From: Mycobacterium sp. JS623
GTDB lineage: Bacteria; Actinomycetota; Actinomycetes; Mycobacteriales; Mycobacteriaceae
Direction of reading: 5' to 3'
DNA: 64,000 nt
NCBI RefSeq assembly: GCF_000328565.1
Contig: NC_019966.1
Location: 3,658,001-3,722,000, forward strand
Shown: piece by piece, positions 34,934 through 45,018 of the stretch
Layout: each line of letters starts with the position of its first letter
Position numbering within the stretch: position 1 is the first letter of the stretch
Notes under the pieces: model-generated
Seen by the model: only the letters and a program-made list of their open reading frames with translations
Database searches by the model: none
What the model was told of the DNA's origin: nothing
Made by a program: the position numbers and the translations under genes

Positions 34934-35425
34934 GTGACCCTGAAATCCCTCGTTACCGGCGTGGCGGCAGCCGCTCTGGTGGGCGGTGCGGCGGCAGGTG
35001 TGACTTCCATTGCATCCCCCGCTGGATCGCAGGCGCCAGCCGTGCAACCGGTCGTGTGGGACATCCCGATGCCGCAGGCGCCGGCGCCGGACTTGCAGAA
35101 ACCACTGCTGCTGACGCTGCAGGCGCTCGGTGCGCCTGGCTTGTCTGCGAGCAAGGCGCCCTACATCCAGGGCGGCATCGGCAGGATCGAAGGCCGGGTC
35201 GCTGATACGAAGTTGCGCCAGGCGCAGGCCGACGGCAAGTTCCCCCTGTCGTTCACCCTGGCGAACATCGACCAGAACGGTGACATAGTCACCGCCGACG
35301 TGACCGCCACAGCGGCCACTGGCGGAGTCGCCACCCAGAACATCGAGTTCGTGCCTGGTCCCAGCCCCACGGGCTGGCAGATGTCCAAGCAGTCGCTCAT
35401 GGCGTTGATGTCGGCTGTCTCTTAG
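34934..35425 (+). CDS. Low-molecular-weight antigen Mtb12-like secreted protein
   Basis: Exported protein of 163 residues. A Sec signal peptide covers about 1-30 (MTLKSLVTGVAAAALVGGAAAG...), followed by a proline-rich linker and an Mtb12/CFP2-type cystatin-like domain ending WQMSKQSLMALM. Start is GTG 34934 after GAAAGGAC. It is divergent from mpa with a 146-bp spacer. The lipoprotein gene 7 bp downstream encodes a paralogous domain, so the pair looks like an old tandem duplication with one secreted and one membrane-anchored member. Role unknown. Confidence 0.85.
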   Translation: MTLKSLVTGVAAAALVGGAAAGVTSIASPAGSQAPAVQPVVWDIPMPQAPAPDLQKPLLLTLQALGAPGLSASKAPYIQGGIGRIEGRVADTKLRQAQADGKFPLSFTLANIDQNGDIVTADVTATAATGGVATQNIEFVPGPSPTGWQMSKQSLMALMSAVS

Positions 35426-35432
35426 GCGGTTA

Positions 35433-35984
35433 GTGCAACGCAGGAGTGCCGCAATCCTGGGCGCCGTCACGTTAGTGGCGGCGCTCGGGCTTAGCGGGTG
35501 TAGCGACGACTCCAGTTCAGTACCCAGCCCGACGCCCTTCCCGCTCAGCCGGCCCCCGACGGTTCCGCCGCCGGCCACCGAGACTGGTGCGCCGTTGCCG
35601 CCGGCGGCCACGCTGACCGACGTGATGGGTCGATTGTCAGACCCGAACGTCCCCGGCACCGACAAGATCGGTCTGGTCCAATACGGCACGCCTGCCGACG
35701 CAGCGGCGCTGGACAGATTCGCCAAGGCGCTCCACGACAGCGGCTATGCGCCGTTGACCTTCGACGCCACCGACATGACGTGGGCACAGGACCAACCCGG
35801 CAACGTCATTGCCAACATCACCATGAAGCCGGGCGGACCGCAGGCAACCGGCAAGGACATGAAGTTCCCGATGGAGTTCGCCCCGCAGCAGGACAACTGG
35901 CAGCTGACCCGGCAGACGGCGGACTTGCTGCTCCAGATGGGTCAGCAGCCACCGGCCGCCGCCACGCCGACCCCCACCCGGTGA
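35433..35984 (+). CDS. lppK: LppK-like lipoprotein with Mtb12-type domain
   Basis: Lipoprotein of 183 residues starting at GTG 35433. The lipobox LGLSGC puts the acylated cysteine at about residue 23, followed by a Pro/Thr/Ser-rich tether of about 35 residues. A domain like that of the preceding gene follows, with the same KFPMEFAP...NWQLTRQTADLLL end. Position between mpa and DUF503 matches LppK (Rv2116, recalled). It is co-directional with its paralogue, probably one transcript. Confidence 0.8.
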   Translation: MQRRSAAILGAVTLVAALGLSGCSDDSSSVPSPTPFPLSRPPTVPPPATETGAPLPPAATLTDVMGRLSDPNVPGTDKIGLVQYGTPADAAALDRFAKALHDSGYAPLTFDATDMTWAQDQPGNVIANITMKPGGPQATGKDMKFPMEFAPQQDNWQLTRQTADLLLQMGQQPPAAATPTPTR

Positions 35985-35994
35985 GCGCGCAGGC

Positions 35995-37196
<1,202 letters not shown>

Positions 37197-37211
37197 TCAT
37201 ACGCTGCTTAC

Positions 37212-38090
37212 ATGAGTGACGAGACGGTACCGCCCGTCCGTCGGCCTGCGCTGTCACCGTCGCGGGCCAGTGACTTCAAGCAGTGCCCACTGTTGTACCG
37301 GTTCCGGGCCATCGACCGGCTGCCCGAGCCGGCATCCACCGCGCAGGTCCGCGGTTCGGTCGTGCACGCGGCCCTCGAGCAGCTGTACGGCCTACCGGCA
37401 CAACAGCGCGGTCGCGATACCGCGATGACGCTCGTAGGCCCGGCGTGGGACAGGGTGGTGGCCGCACAACCGGAGCTGTCGGCCGAGATCGAACCGGCGC
37501 TGAAAGCCGAGCTGCTCGACGAGGCGCGCGCACTGTTGTCGGGCTATTACCGCCTCGAGGACCCGACGCGGTTCGACCCGCAAAGCTGCGAACAGCGCGT
37601 CGAGGTCGAGCTGGAGGACGGCACGCTCCTGCGCGGGTTCGTCGACCGCATCGACGTCGCGCCCACTGGCGAACTACGGGTCGTCGACTACAAGACCGGC
37701 AAGGCACCACCCGAGGCGCGGGCGCTGGCCGAGTTCAAGGCGATGTTCCAGATGAAGTTCTATGCGGTTGCGCTTCTGCGATCGCGGGGTGTGCTGCCGG
37801 CGCGGCTGCGGCTGCTGTATTTGTCCGACGGTCAGGTGCTCGACTACACGCCGGATCTCGACGAGCTGCTGCGGTTCGAGAAGACGCTGATGGCGATCTG
37901 GCGGGCGATCCAATCTGCCGGTGTCACAGGCGATTTCAGGCCAAATCCGTCGCGGCTGTGTGACTGGTGTGCGCATCATTCGCGCTGTCCGGTTTTTGGT
38001 GGCACTCCCCCGCCGTACCCCGGTTGGCCGGAGGTTCCCGACGAGGGCGATGATGACACCGTGTTGCATGCCTCGGAGCCCGCTGCGTGA
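37212..38090 (+). CDS. RecB-like PD-(D/E)XK nuclease with Fe-S cysteines
   Basis: Protein of 292 residues of the RecB/Cas4-type exonuclease family. An N-terminal SPSRASDFKQCPLLYRFR carries one cysteine. The nuclease core has LRVVDYKTGK around 155-165 (the D and K of the PD-DxK motif) and a QMKFYAVALLR helix. Three more cysteines follow near the C-terminus in CDWCAHHSRCP. The four cysteines resemble the iron-sulfur cluster of AddB/Cas4. The ATG at 37212 is chosen over an upstream frame start because it opens the domain. No CRISPR genes are nearby, so a DNA repair role is more likely. It overlaps the thioesterase start (GTGA). Confidence 0.88.
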   Translation: MSDETVPPVRRPALSPSRASDFKQCPLLYRFRAIDRLPEPASTAQVRGSVVHAALEQLYGLPAQQRGRDTAMTLVGPAWDRVVAAQPELSAEIEPALKAELLDEARALLSGYYRLEDPTRFDPQSCEQRVEVELEDGTLLRGFVDRIDVAPTGELRVVDYKTGKAPPEARALAEFKAMFQMKFYAVALLRSRGVLPARLRLLYLSDGQVLDYTPDLDELLRFEKTLMAIWRAIQSAGVTGDFRPNPSRLCDWCAHHSRCPVFGGTPPPYPGWPEVPDEGDDDTVLHASEPAA

Positions 38091-38884
38091 TCGATTGTCT
38101 CTACCGGCGGCTGCCTGACGACGGTGGATTTCAAATGTTCGAGTCCACCGACGGAACGCGCAGTAACTGGGATCCCGAAATCCAGCACGGCTCACCGCCT
38201 CTCGCGCTGATGACGAAGCTGATCGAGGAGCTCGCCGCTGGATCCGGGCTGCGCGTCGGGCGGCTGACCCTGGACATCCTCGGTGCCATCCCAGTGACGA
38301 CGGTACGGGCGCATGCCTGGGTGGAGCGTCCCGGCTCCCGCATTTCGATCATGGTCGCCGAGATGTTGGCACCCAAGCCTGACGGCAGTGAGCGGCCGGT
38401 CGCCAGAGTGACCGGATGGTTGCTCGCCACCAGCGACACCGCCGATGCGGTGACGGATCGCTATCCCCCACTGGTGGAAGGGGATTCGGTCCCCGTGCCG
38501 CACAGTTGGGAGGATGCCAAGGGATACCTCGAGACGGTGTGCTGGCGCAAACAGTATGTCCCCGAAGACAACACACCGGTGGCGTGGTTGAGCCCGCTGG
38601 TTCCCGTCGTCGATTCGGAGCCGGTGACGGATCTGCAGCGGCTCGCGATGGTGGCCGATTCGGTGAACGGCGTCGGGGCGGCGCTGGATCCGGACAAGTT
38701 CGTGTTCATGAACACCGACACCGTCGTCCACCTGCACCGGTTGCCCGAAGGCAACGACTTCGGGCTGCGCGCACGCGGATCGATCGGCCCGGATGGCGTC
38801 GGCGTCACCACCGCGGACCTCTTTGACCGCCACGGGTTTATCGGCACCGTGGCGCAGACGCTGCTAGTGCAACGCCGCCTCTGA
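38087..38884 (+). CDS. Acyl-CoA thioesterase family protein
   Basis: Protein of 265 residues with the double hot-dog arrangement of the TesB-like/4HBT_3 thioesterase family: HGSPPLALMTKLIEE, RVGRLTLDILGAIP, then the second half with NTDTVVHLHRLP and TADLFDRHGFIGTVAQTLLVQRR. Start GTG 38087 overlaps the nuclease stop. Acyl substrate unknown. Confidence 0.8.
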   Translation: MIDCLYRRLPDDGGFQMFESTDGTRSNWDPEIQHGSPPLALMTKLIEELAAGSGLRVGRLTLDILGAIPVTTVRAHAWVERPGSRISIMVAEMLAPKPDGSERPVARVTGWLLATSDTADAVTDRYPPLVEGDSVPVPHSWEDAKGYLETVCWRKQYVPEDNTPVAWLSPLVPVVDSEPVTDLQRLAMVADSVNGVGAALDPDKFVFMNTDTVVHLHRLPEGNDFGLRARGSIGPDGVGVTTADLFDRHGFIGTVAQTLLVQRRL

Positions 38885-38899
38885 TCTGTATATGTGCTT

Positions 38900-38915
38900 G
38901 CATCTATATAGACGC
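38900..38915. promoter_or_regulatory. Candidate ArsR operator
   Basis: GCATCTATATAGACGC contains the perfect 10-bp palindrome TCTATATAGA (38903-38912) and extends to 16 bp with one mismatched pair. It is 17 bp before the arsR start, a usual place for ArsR autorepression. Assignment is by position. Confidence 0.5.
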
Positions 38916-38932
38916 AGTGCAATACTCGGGTC

Positions 38933-39250
38933 ATGGACGTCTTCGAAGCAGTCGCCGAGCCAAGCCGGCGCGCGCTGCTCGACGCGCTCATCGATGGTGA
39001 GCGCACCGCGGGTGAGCTCGTCGCGACGCTGCCCGGCCTGACACAGCCCACGGTGTCACGACACCTGCGCGTGCTGCGCGAAGTGGGCCTCGTCGAGGTC
39101 CGACCGGATGCGCAGCGCCGGATCTACGCACTGCGGGCCGACGGGCTGGTCGCCATCGACGACTGGATCAACCGCTACCGCCGCTACTGGACGGATCACC
39201 TCGACGCCCTGGAGCGGCATCTGGAACGCAAACACAAGGAGTCACGATGA
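38933..39250 (+). CDS. ArsR-family winged-helix regulator
   Basis: Repressor-like protein of 105 residues beginning MDVFEAVAEPSRRALLDAL, with the recognition helix in QPTVSRHLRVLREVGLVEV. No cysteine-rich metal site is visible, which fits the subgroup always paired with an SRPBCC protein. Its stop overlaps the SRPBCC gene by 4 bp. Confidence 0.92.
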   Translation: MDVFEAVAEPSRRALLDALIDGERTAGELVATLPGLTQPTVSRHLRVLREVGLVEVRPDAQRRIYALRADGLVAIDDWINRYRRYWTDHLDALERHLERKHKESR

Positions 39251-39744
39251 GCGAGCGCGACGGACGATTGATCGTCGACGGCGACCGCGCGATGTTGGAT
39301 TTCGAACGCCGCCTGCCCTTTCCGATCGAAGCGGTGTGGTCGGCGATCACCGACCCACACGAACGCGAGCAATGGTTCGGCGCAACCACGATCGAGCCGC
39401 GCGAGGGCGGCACCATCGACATGGTCGCGACCGGTCCGCCGCTGCCGCCGGAGCGCAAGCGAATGACCGGTCGCATCCTGGTGTGGGATCCGCCGCACGT
39501 GCTCGAACACGAGTGGAAGCAGCCGATTGTCGAGGACGGTGTGGTGCGCTACGAACTCACCGCCGATGGCGACGCCACGGTGCTGCGGTTCACCCATCGG
39601 GGGCTCGGCGCCCGCAACGCATCCGGATTCTTCGGCGGCACCCACGCCTACCTGGATCGGCTGGAGGCCTACCTGTCCGGCGACGAGTTGCCGGACTGGA
39701 CCAGCCGTCGCCTGGAAATCAACCAACGATTGGAAGCGAACTGA
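39247..39744 (+). CDS. SRPBCC/AHSA1-domain protein
   Basis: Protein of 165 residues with the activator-of-Hsp90-ATPase-like START-type fold: FERRLPFPIEAVWSAITDPHEREQWF at the start, then GRILVWDPPHVLEHEW. Partners of ArsR genes of this kind may bind small hydrophobic ligands. The gene overlaps arsR by 4 bp and precedes the flavodoxin-like gene by 1 bp, making a tight three-gene operon. Confidence 0.9.
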   Translation: MSERDGRLIVDGDRAMLDFERRLPFPIEAVWSAITDPHEREQWFGATTIEPREGGTIDMVATGPPLPPERKRMTGRILVWDPPHVLEHEWKQPIVEDGVVRYELTADGDATVLRFTHRGLGARNASGFFGGTHAYLDRLEAYLSGDELPDWTSRRLEINQRLEAN

Positions 39745-39745
39745 T

Positions 39746-40393
39746 ATGTCGCACAACGGTTTTGATATCGCCGCCCCGTCCATGGCCATCGCCTACTACT
39801 CGGGCTTCGGTCACACCGCCGCGCTCGCCGAAGCCGTCGCCGGCGGTGCGCGAGAAGCCGGCGCAGCCGTCAGCGTGATCGCGGTCGACCGCATCACAGA
39901 AGAGGAATGGGACATCCTCGATGCCGCGGACGGCATCGTATTCGGCAGCGCGACGTACATGGGCAATGTGTCGGCCGGATTTCAGACTTTCGCCGAACAG
40001 ACCGGCAGGCGCTGCCTCAACGGCAGCTGGCGCGACAAGATCGCGGGCGGCTTCACGAACTCCGGCGCCAAGAGCGGCGACAAAGTCAACACTCTTGTAT
40101 CGCTGGCGATCTTCGCGGCTCAACACCATATGCACTGGGTAAGCCTGGGTTTGGGCGCAGGCTGGAACAGCGCCGCGGGCAGCGAGAACGACCTCAACCG
40201 CCTCGGTTTCTGGCTCGGCGCGGGTGCGCAGACGGACGTGGACGCGAATGCCGACCAGGTGCACCCTTCGGATGTACAGACCTGCCGCCATCTCGGCTGG
40301 CGGGTCGCCGTGGTGACGCGGCAGCTGAAGGTCGGCCGCTCCACTACTGCAGCGGTTTCAACTCCTGCAGCATCGTCGGCACCAATTCACTGA
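39746..40393 (+). CDS. Flavodoxin/WrbA-like NAD(P)H:quinone reductase family protein
   Basis: FMN-binding protein of 215 residues. The phosphate-binding loop is YYSGFGHTAALAEAV near residues 17-31, and the flavin loop is GSATYMGNVSAGFQ. The start ATG 39746 follows the SRPBCC stop directly. The 3' end runs 50 bp into the convergent flavoprotein gene, so the Ser/Thr/Ala-rich tail is encoded antisense to that gene's C-terminus. Likely a quinone or enone reductase induced through ArsR. Confidence 0.85.
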   Translation: MSHNGFDIAAPSMAIAYYSGFGHTAALAEAVAGGAREAGAAVSVIAVDRITEEEWDILDAADGIVFGSATYMGNVSAGFQTFAEQTGRRCLNGSWRDKIAGGFTNSGAKSGDKVNTLVSLAIFAAQHHMHWVSLGLGAGWNSAAGSENDLNRLGFWLGAGAQTDVDANADQVHPSDVQTCRHLGWRVAVVTRQLKVGRSTTAAVSTPAASSAPIH

Positions 40394-41714
40394 CCGTCGG
40401 GTGGATGTGCATGGTCCGCGAGATCGCGGTGTAGGGCTTCTTGGCAGTCATGATGTCAAGGATCGCGTGGATGACCTCATCACCACCGACACCCAGGATG
40501 GCGGCGCCGAGGATCTCTTCGGTCTCGGCGTCGACGACCACCTTCATGAAGCCCTGGGTCTCCCCCTTTTCGACAGCGCGCCCGACGCGTGTCATCGGCC
40601 GCTTGCCCACCAACGCTTTTCGGCCGGACCTGCGGACTTCGTCGACGGTCATGCCTGCCCGCCCGAGCGGCGGATCGATGTACAGCGCGTAGGTGGGAAC
40701 GCGGTCGCTCACCCGTCGCGGGTCATCGTCGAGCAGGTTGGCCGCGACGATCTCGTAGTCGTTGTACGACGTATGGGTGAAGGCGCCACGACCGTTGCAG
40801 TCGCCCATCGCCCAGATGTGGTCGACGTTGGTCCGTAACTGGTCGTCGACGACGATGTTGCCCCGGGCGTCAGTCTCGACACCCGCCTTCTCCAGCCCGA
40901 GGTCGTCGGTGTTTGGTCGGCGTCCGACGGCCATCAGCAAGTGGGTGCCGGTGACCGGCTGGGCATCGTCGGCCGGAGTCACCTGAAAACCGCTGTCCTG
41001 CTTGGTGAATCGGATCGCGCTGGCATTCACGACCACGTCGATGCCTTCGGCTTCCAAAATCTCCTTCACCGTCGCCGAGACGTCTTCGTCTTCTCGTGAC
41101 GTCAGCCTTGGACCCTTCTCGATCACGGTGACGCGCGCGCCGAACCGGCGGTACATCTGCGCGAACTCCAGCGCGATGTAACTGCCGCCGATGACCACCA
41201 GATGCTCTGGGACGGTGTCGAGTTCGAGGATGCCGACATTCGTCATGTAGTCGATCTCGGCCAGCCCCGGCATGTCCGGCGCCACCGCCCGGCCGCCGAC
41301 GTTGAGAAAGATCTTGTCGGCCTCCAACACGCGCCCATCGACGCTGATGGTGTGGGGTCCCTCGAAGCGGGCGTGCCCGCGAATCAGAGTGCATCCCTTC
41401 ATGCCCTCGAGCCACGATTCGACGCCGCTCCGGTCGTCGAGCATGATCTTGTCCTTGCGCGCCTTGACCTTGGCCATGTCGACCGTGATTTCGCCTGTGC
41501 CGACACCGTATTCGGCGCCGCGGCGGGATAGGTGCGCGGCGTGCGCGCTGGCCACCAGCGTCTTGGTCGGAATGCAGCCGGTGTTGACGCACGTCCCCCC
41601 GACCAGCTTGCGTTCGATCACCGCAACGGTCTGCCCCGCTTCGGTCAGCCTGGCCGCCAGCGGTGGGCCCGCCTGACCCGCACCGATGATGATCGCGTCG
41701 AATTTCTCGGTCAT
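40344..41714 (-). CDS. Mercuric-reductase-like FAD disulfide oxidoreductase
   Basis: Pyridine nucleotide-disulfide oxidoreductase of 456 residues: FAD motif IIIGAGQAGPPLAARL, redox pair CVNTGC near residues 42-47, NAD motif VVIGGSYIALEFAQ and VGRRPNTDDLGLEKAG. The dimer-domain motif HIHPTVSELVP at the C-terminus supplies the His base. There is no extra N-terminal metal-binding domain or C-terminal cysteine pair, so true mercury reduction is unlikely and the substrate is unknown. Overlaps the convergent flavodoxin-like gene by 50 bp. Confidence 0.85.
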   Translation of the reverse strand: MTEKFDAIIIGAGQAGPPLAARLTEAGQTVAVIERKLVGGTCVNTGCIPTKTLVASAHAAHLSRRGAEYGVGTGEITVDMAKVKARKDKIMLDDRSGVESWLEGMKGCTLIRGHARFEGPHTISVDGRVLEADKIFLNVGGRAVAPDMPGLAEIDYMTNVGILELDTVPEHLVVIGGSYIALEFAQMYRRFGARVTVIEKGPRLTSREDEDVSATVKEILEAEGIDVVVNASAIRFTKQDSGFQVTPADDAQPVTGTHLLMAVGRRPNTDDLGLEKAGVETDARGNIVVDDQLRTNVDHIWAMGDCNGRGAFTHTSYNDYEIVAANLLDDDPRRVSDRVPTYALYIDPPLGRAGMTVDEVRRSGRKALVGKRPMTRVGRAVEKGETQGFMKVVVDAETEEILGAAILGVGGDEVIHAILDIMTAKKPYTAISRTMHIHPTVSELVPTMLQELKPLQ

Positions 41715-41720
41715 GGACGA

Positions 41721-42212
41721 CTAGACGAGTGGAGCAAAGCTGACGAGGAAGGCGATCAGGAAGCCACCGCCGACGGCCACGACGTCTTCGCCGATCGCGA
41801 CGGGGCGGTCATTGCCGCCGTTGGAGGCCACCAGCCGGCTGCGGGCTTCGGCTCCGCCCAGTGTCCCGAGAACCGCGCCGATGATGCCGGCGCCCATCCC
41901 GATGAAGGTGTGGTGCGACACGCTGCCAATGACCGCGCCGGCGAACGCACCAGTGAGCAGGCGGGTGGTGAACTGCGCCGGCGTCTTGCGGCTCGGCGTC
42001 TTGGGCAGCTGGTCGGTGACCAACTCGACGAGCAGGAAGATGGTCAGCACGGTCACGGTGATCGGATGAGCCACCCACTCCGACCATTTGCCGTCGACGT
42101 CGATCCAGCCGAGAAATGCGCCCCAGGAGACCACCGCCGGTGCGGTCAGCGCGCGTAGACCGGCGATGACACCGATCAGCACCGCGAGCACGATAACGAC
42201 GACCTGCGTCAT
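41721..42212 (-). CDS. DUF4126 membrane protein
   Basis: Protein of 163 residues with four to five hydrophobic segments: VVVIVLAVLIGVIAGLRALTAPAVVSW, then VTVLTIFLLVELVTDQLPKTP and the glycine-rich AGAVIGSVSHHTFIGMGAGI. Corresponds to Rv2120c by synteny next to hisG. Start ATG 42212; the frame is open to 42362 without a plausible start. It lies 6 bp behind the flavoprotein's start side and 68 bp from hisG. Function unknown. Confidence 0.82.
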   Translation of the reverse strand: MTQVVVIVLAVLIGVIAGLRALTAPAVVSWGAFLGWIDVDGKWSEWVAHPITVTVLTIFLLVELVTDQLPKTPSRKTPAQFTTRLLTGAFAGAVIGSVSHHTFIGMGAGIIGAVLGTLGGAEARSRLVASNGGNDRPVAIGEDVVAVGGGFLIAFLVSFAPLV

Positions 42213-42279
42213 GGCAACCTCCGGAGCGCGAAAAGGACACCCGGACGCTAACACGCACCAGGTAACGCAGCCCGGTGAA

Positions 42280-43176
42280 TCAGAAGCGGCAGAACCGAAT
42301 ATCGGAAGCCAGAATCGCCTTGGCGCCGATCGATGCGAGTTCGTCCATGATCGCGTTGACATCTCGACGCGGAACCAGTGCGCGCACGGCCACCCAGGCC
42401 GGATCGGCGAGTGGGGCGATCGTCGGGGATTCGAGTCCCGGTGTCACAGCGCTGGCCTCGTCGAGCACGCTACGCGGGCAGTCATAGTCCAGCATCAGGT
42501 ACTGCTGGCCGAACACCACACCCTGCACCCGGCCTGCTAATTGGTCGCGTCCGGCGGCGTGCTCGTCGCTGGCGTCCTCACGTTCGATGAGGACCGCCTC
42601 CGAATCACACAGCGGCTCACCGAACGCCACCAGATCGTGCAGTGACAGCGTGCGACCGGAACCGACCACGTCGGCGATCGCGTCGGCGACGCCGAGCTGC
42701 ACCGAAATCTCCACTGCGCCATCGAGTCGGATCACGGTGGCGTCAATCCCCCTCTGCGCCAAGTCTTTTCGCACCAGATTGGGAAAAGCAGTCGCAATCC
42801 GCTTGCCCGCGAGGTCCTCGACGCGCCACGGGCGCCCGGCGGGCGCGGCGTAGCGGAAGGTCGACGACCCGAAGCCGAGCGCCAGCCGCTCGCGAACCGG
42901 CGCGCCGGATTCCTGCGCGAGGTCGCGGCCCGTGATGCCGAGGTCAAGCTGGCCCGAGCCGACATAGATCGCAATGTCCTTGGGCCGCAGAAAGAAGAAC
43001 TCGACGCTGTTGACCGGGTCGATGACGGTCAGGTCCTTCGGATCGGTGCGCCGCCGGTAACCGGCCTCCGACAGGATTTCGGCCGCCGATTCGGACAGCG
43101 TGCCCTTGTTGGGCACGGCGACGCGAAGGTTTCCGTTTCCGTTCGACGATGAGCCGCTCGGGCGAAGTGCAGACAT
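42280..43176 (-). CDS. hisG: ATP phosphoribosyltransferase
   Basis: First enzyme of histidine biosynthesis, 298 residues, the long form with a C-terminal ACT-like regulatory domain (feedback by histidine). The N-terminal [19 protein letters not shown] and [16 protein letters not shown] are typical, and it ends [12 protein letters not shown]. The N-terminus here is about 15 residues longer than the conserved start. Its ATG shares a base with the hisE stop, so the two are translationally coupled. Confidence 0.95.
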   Translation of the reverse strand: MSALRPSGSSSNGNGNLRVAVPNKGTLSESAAEILSEAGYRRRTDPKDLTVIDPVNSVEFFFLRPKDIAIYVGSGQLDLGITGRDLAQESGAPVRERLALGFGSSTFRYAAPAGRPWRVEDLAGKRIATAFPNLVRKDLAQRGIDATVIRLDGAVEISVQLGVADAIADVVGSGRTLSLHDLVAFGEPLCDSEAVLIEREDASDEHAAGRDQLAGRVQGVVFGQQYLMLDYDCPRSVLDEASAVTPGLESPTIAPLADPAWVAVRALVPRRDVNAIMDELASIGAKAILASDIRFCRF

Positions 43177-43457
43177 CAGAGCTTGGCGTAGACGTCGTCG
43201 AGGGTCAGGCCGCGCGAGATCATCAGCACCTGCGTCCAGTACAGCAGCTGGCTGATTTCGTCGGCCAGCGCTTCGTCACCTTCGTGTTCGGCGGCCAGCC
43301 ACACCTCGCCGGCCTCTTCGAGGATCTTCTTGCCCAGCCCGTGCACGCCGCCGTCGAGCGCGGCGACGGTGCCGCTACCCGCCGGCCGGGTGCGCGCCCG
43401 CTCCGTCAACTCGGCGAAGAGGGCGTCGAAGGTTTTCACGGGACGCGATTGTTTCAC
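43176..43457 (-). CDS. hisE: Phosphoribosyl-ATP pyrophosphatase
   Basis: Second step of histidine biosynthesis, 93 residues, a MazG-fold all-alpha enzyme with [18 protein letters not shown] and [16 protein letters not shown] providing the acidic metal site. Leads the hisE-hisG pair. Confidence 0.95.
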   Translation of the reverse strand: MKQSRPVKTFDALFAELTERARTRPAGSGTVAALDGGVHGLGKKILEEAGEVWLAAEHEGDEALADEISQLLYWTQVLMISRGLTLDDVYAKL

Positions 43458-43466
43458 GTGCTGTTC

Positions 43467-43482
43467 CCCGCGGTCACGCGGG
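43467..43482 (-). terminator. Hairpin between sugar porter and hisE
   Basis: CCCGCG-GTCA-CGCGGG, a 6-bp stem with a 4-nt loop, lies 14 bp beyond the sugar porter stop and just upstream of hisE. It probably separates the two transcripts; no T run. Confidence 0.4.
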
Positions 43483-43496
43483 TTAACCGAGAAGCG

Positions 43497-44960
43497 TCAG
43501 GTCTTCGCTGGGTGCGCTTCGTGATGCACCGCGTCGCGTTGCATGTCTTCGAGGTGTTTGCCCTTGGTTTCTGCGACCCATCGCCAAACGAAGATGAACG
43601 ACAGCACCGCGCACAACGCGTAGAACCCGTACGCCAATCCGAGCACGTTGCGCAGCCCTGGGAAGGTCACCGTGATCACCCAGTTGGCCGCCCATTGGCC
43701 GGCCGCGGCCAGCCCGAGGGCAGCACCCCGGATGCGGTTCGGGAACATTTCACCCAGCAGCACCCACACCACGGGGCCCCACGACATCCCGAAGGCCACC
43801 ACGAACAAGTTGGCGGCAACGAGGGCGATCGGGCCGGCAACGGGGCCGAGGTGAGGCTTTCCGTCGATGATTTCGGCTGTTTGAAAGACGACCGCCATCG
43901 TCGCCAACATGACCGCCATGCCGCTGGAGCCGACCAGGAGCAGCGGCTTGCGCCCGACCTTATCGATCAGCGCGATCGCAATCAGCGTCGTCAAGATGTT
44001 TGTAATCGACGTGATCACAGTGATCGTGAACGAGGAGCTCTCCTTGAAACCGACCGCCTCCCACAGCACGTTGGAGTAGTAGAAGATCACGTTGATGCCG
44101 ACGAACTGCTGGAAGACCGAGAGTCCGACACCGACCCACACGATTCCGTAAAGGCCGCCGGTCGGCTTGCGCAGATCGCGCCACGACGGCGGCTTCTCGG
44201 ACTTCAACGACTCCTGGATGCGAGTGATCGTGAGCTCCAGGTTCTTCTCGCCCAGCAACATCGTGAGAACTCGGCGGGCTTCCGGAATCCGGAATTTTGC
44301 AACGAGATAACGCGGCGACTCGGGGATCGTGAAGGCCAGGCCGCCGTACAGAACGGCAGGCACCACCATCACGAGGAACATCCAGCGCCACGCTGCCAAC
44401 CCCAGCCACAACTCCTCACGCGATCCTCCGGCGAGGTGGGCCAGCAGATAGTCCACCGCCAGCGATAGGAAGATTCCGGTCACGATCGCCAATTGCTGCA
44501 GCGAGCCGAGCCGACCACGGATGCGTGGCGGTGAGGTCTCGGCAATGTAGGCGGGTGCGATGACGGACGCCACTCCCACCCCGATGCCGCCGACGACGCG
44601 GAAGATCACCACCAACCACACGTTGGGCGCAAGACCCGTGCCGATCGCACTGATCAGGAACAGGACGGCGGCGATCTTCATGACGGACAGTCGGCCTATC
44701 CGGTCGGCGAGCCGGCCAGCCGTCACGGCGCCGAGTGCGGCGCCCAGCAGAGCCGAGGCGACCGCGAAGCCGAGGGTGGTGTTGCCGATGCCGAAGTCCT
44801 CTTGAATCGACGAGACAGCGCCGTTGATCACCGCGCTGTCGTAGCCGAAGAGAAAGCCGCCCAGAGCGGCGACGGAAGCGATCAGGACCACCCGGCCGCT
44901 GTGTTCGGATTCCTCGTAGTCCAAGCCGGATGCAGAATCACCAACGGGTCCGTGAGTCAT
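43497..44960 (-). CDS. MFS sugar porter
   Basis: Twelve-helix sugar/H+ symporter family protein of 487 residues. Signatures are GGFLFGYDSAVINGA in helix 1, GRLADRIGRLSVM, the PESPRYL motif after helix 6 and the QQFVGINVIFYY motif in helix 7. The C-terminal loop has a WRWVAETKGKHLEDMQ variant of the PETKG motif. Sugar specificity is unknown. It lies between a HAD phosphatase gene and the his genes, all on the same strand. Confidence 0.9.
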   Translation of the reverse strand: MTHGPVGDSASGLDYEESEHSGRVVLIASVAALGGFLFGYDSAVINGAVSSIQEDFGIGNTTLGFAVASALLGAALGAVTAGRLADRIGRLSVMKIAAVLFLISAIGTGLAPNVWLVVIFRVVGGIGVGVASVIAPAYIAETSPPRIRGRLGSLQQLAIVTGIFLSLAVDYLLAHLAGGSREELWLGLAAWRWMFLVMVVPAVLYGGLAFTIPESPRYLVAKFRIPEARRVLTMLLGEKNLELTITRIQESLKSEKPPSWRDLRKPTGGLYGIVWVGVGLSVFQQFVGINVIFYYSNVLWEAVGFKESSSFTITVITSITNILTTLIAIALIDKVGRKPLLLVGSSGMAVMLATMAVVFQTAEIIDGKPHLGPVAGPIALVAANLFVVAFGMSWGPVVWVLLGEMFPNRIRGAALGLAAAGQWAANWVITVTFPGLRNVLGLAYGFYALCAVLSFIFVWRWVAETKGKHLEDMQRDAVHHEAHPAKT

Positions 44961-45018
44961 GTGACGCCCTTCCGCAGCACTGCGTGACGAGAATCACATT
45001 CAATCACTCACTCCCGCG

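Noticed and set aside
37212..38090. RecB-like nuclease as a Cas4 protein
   Set aside because: It shares the nuclease and cysteine layout, but no CRISPR array or other cas gene is nearby and the synteny with Rv2119 is conserved.
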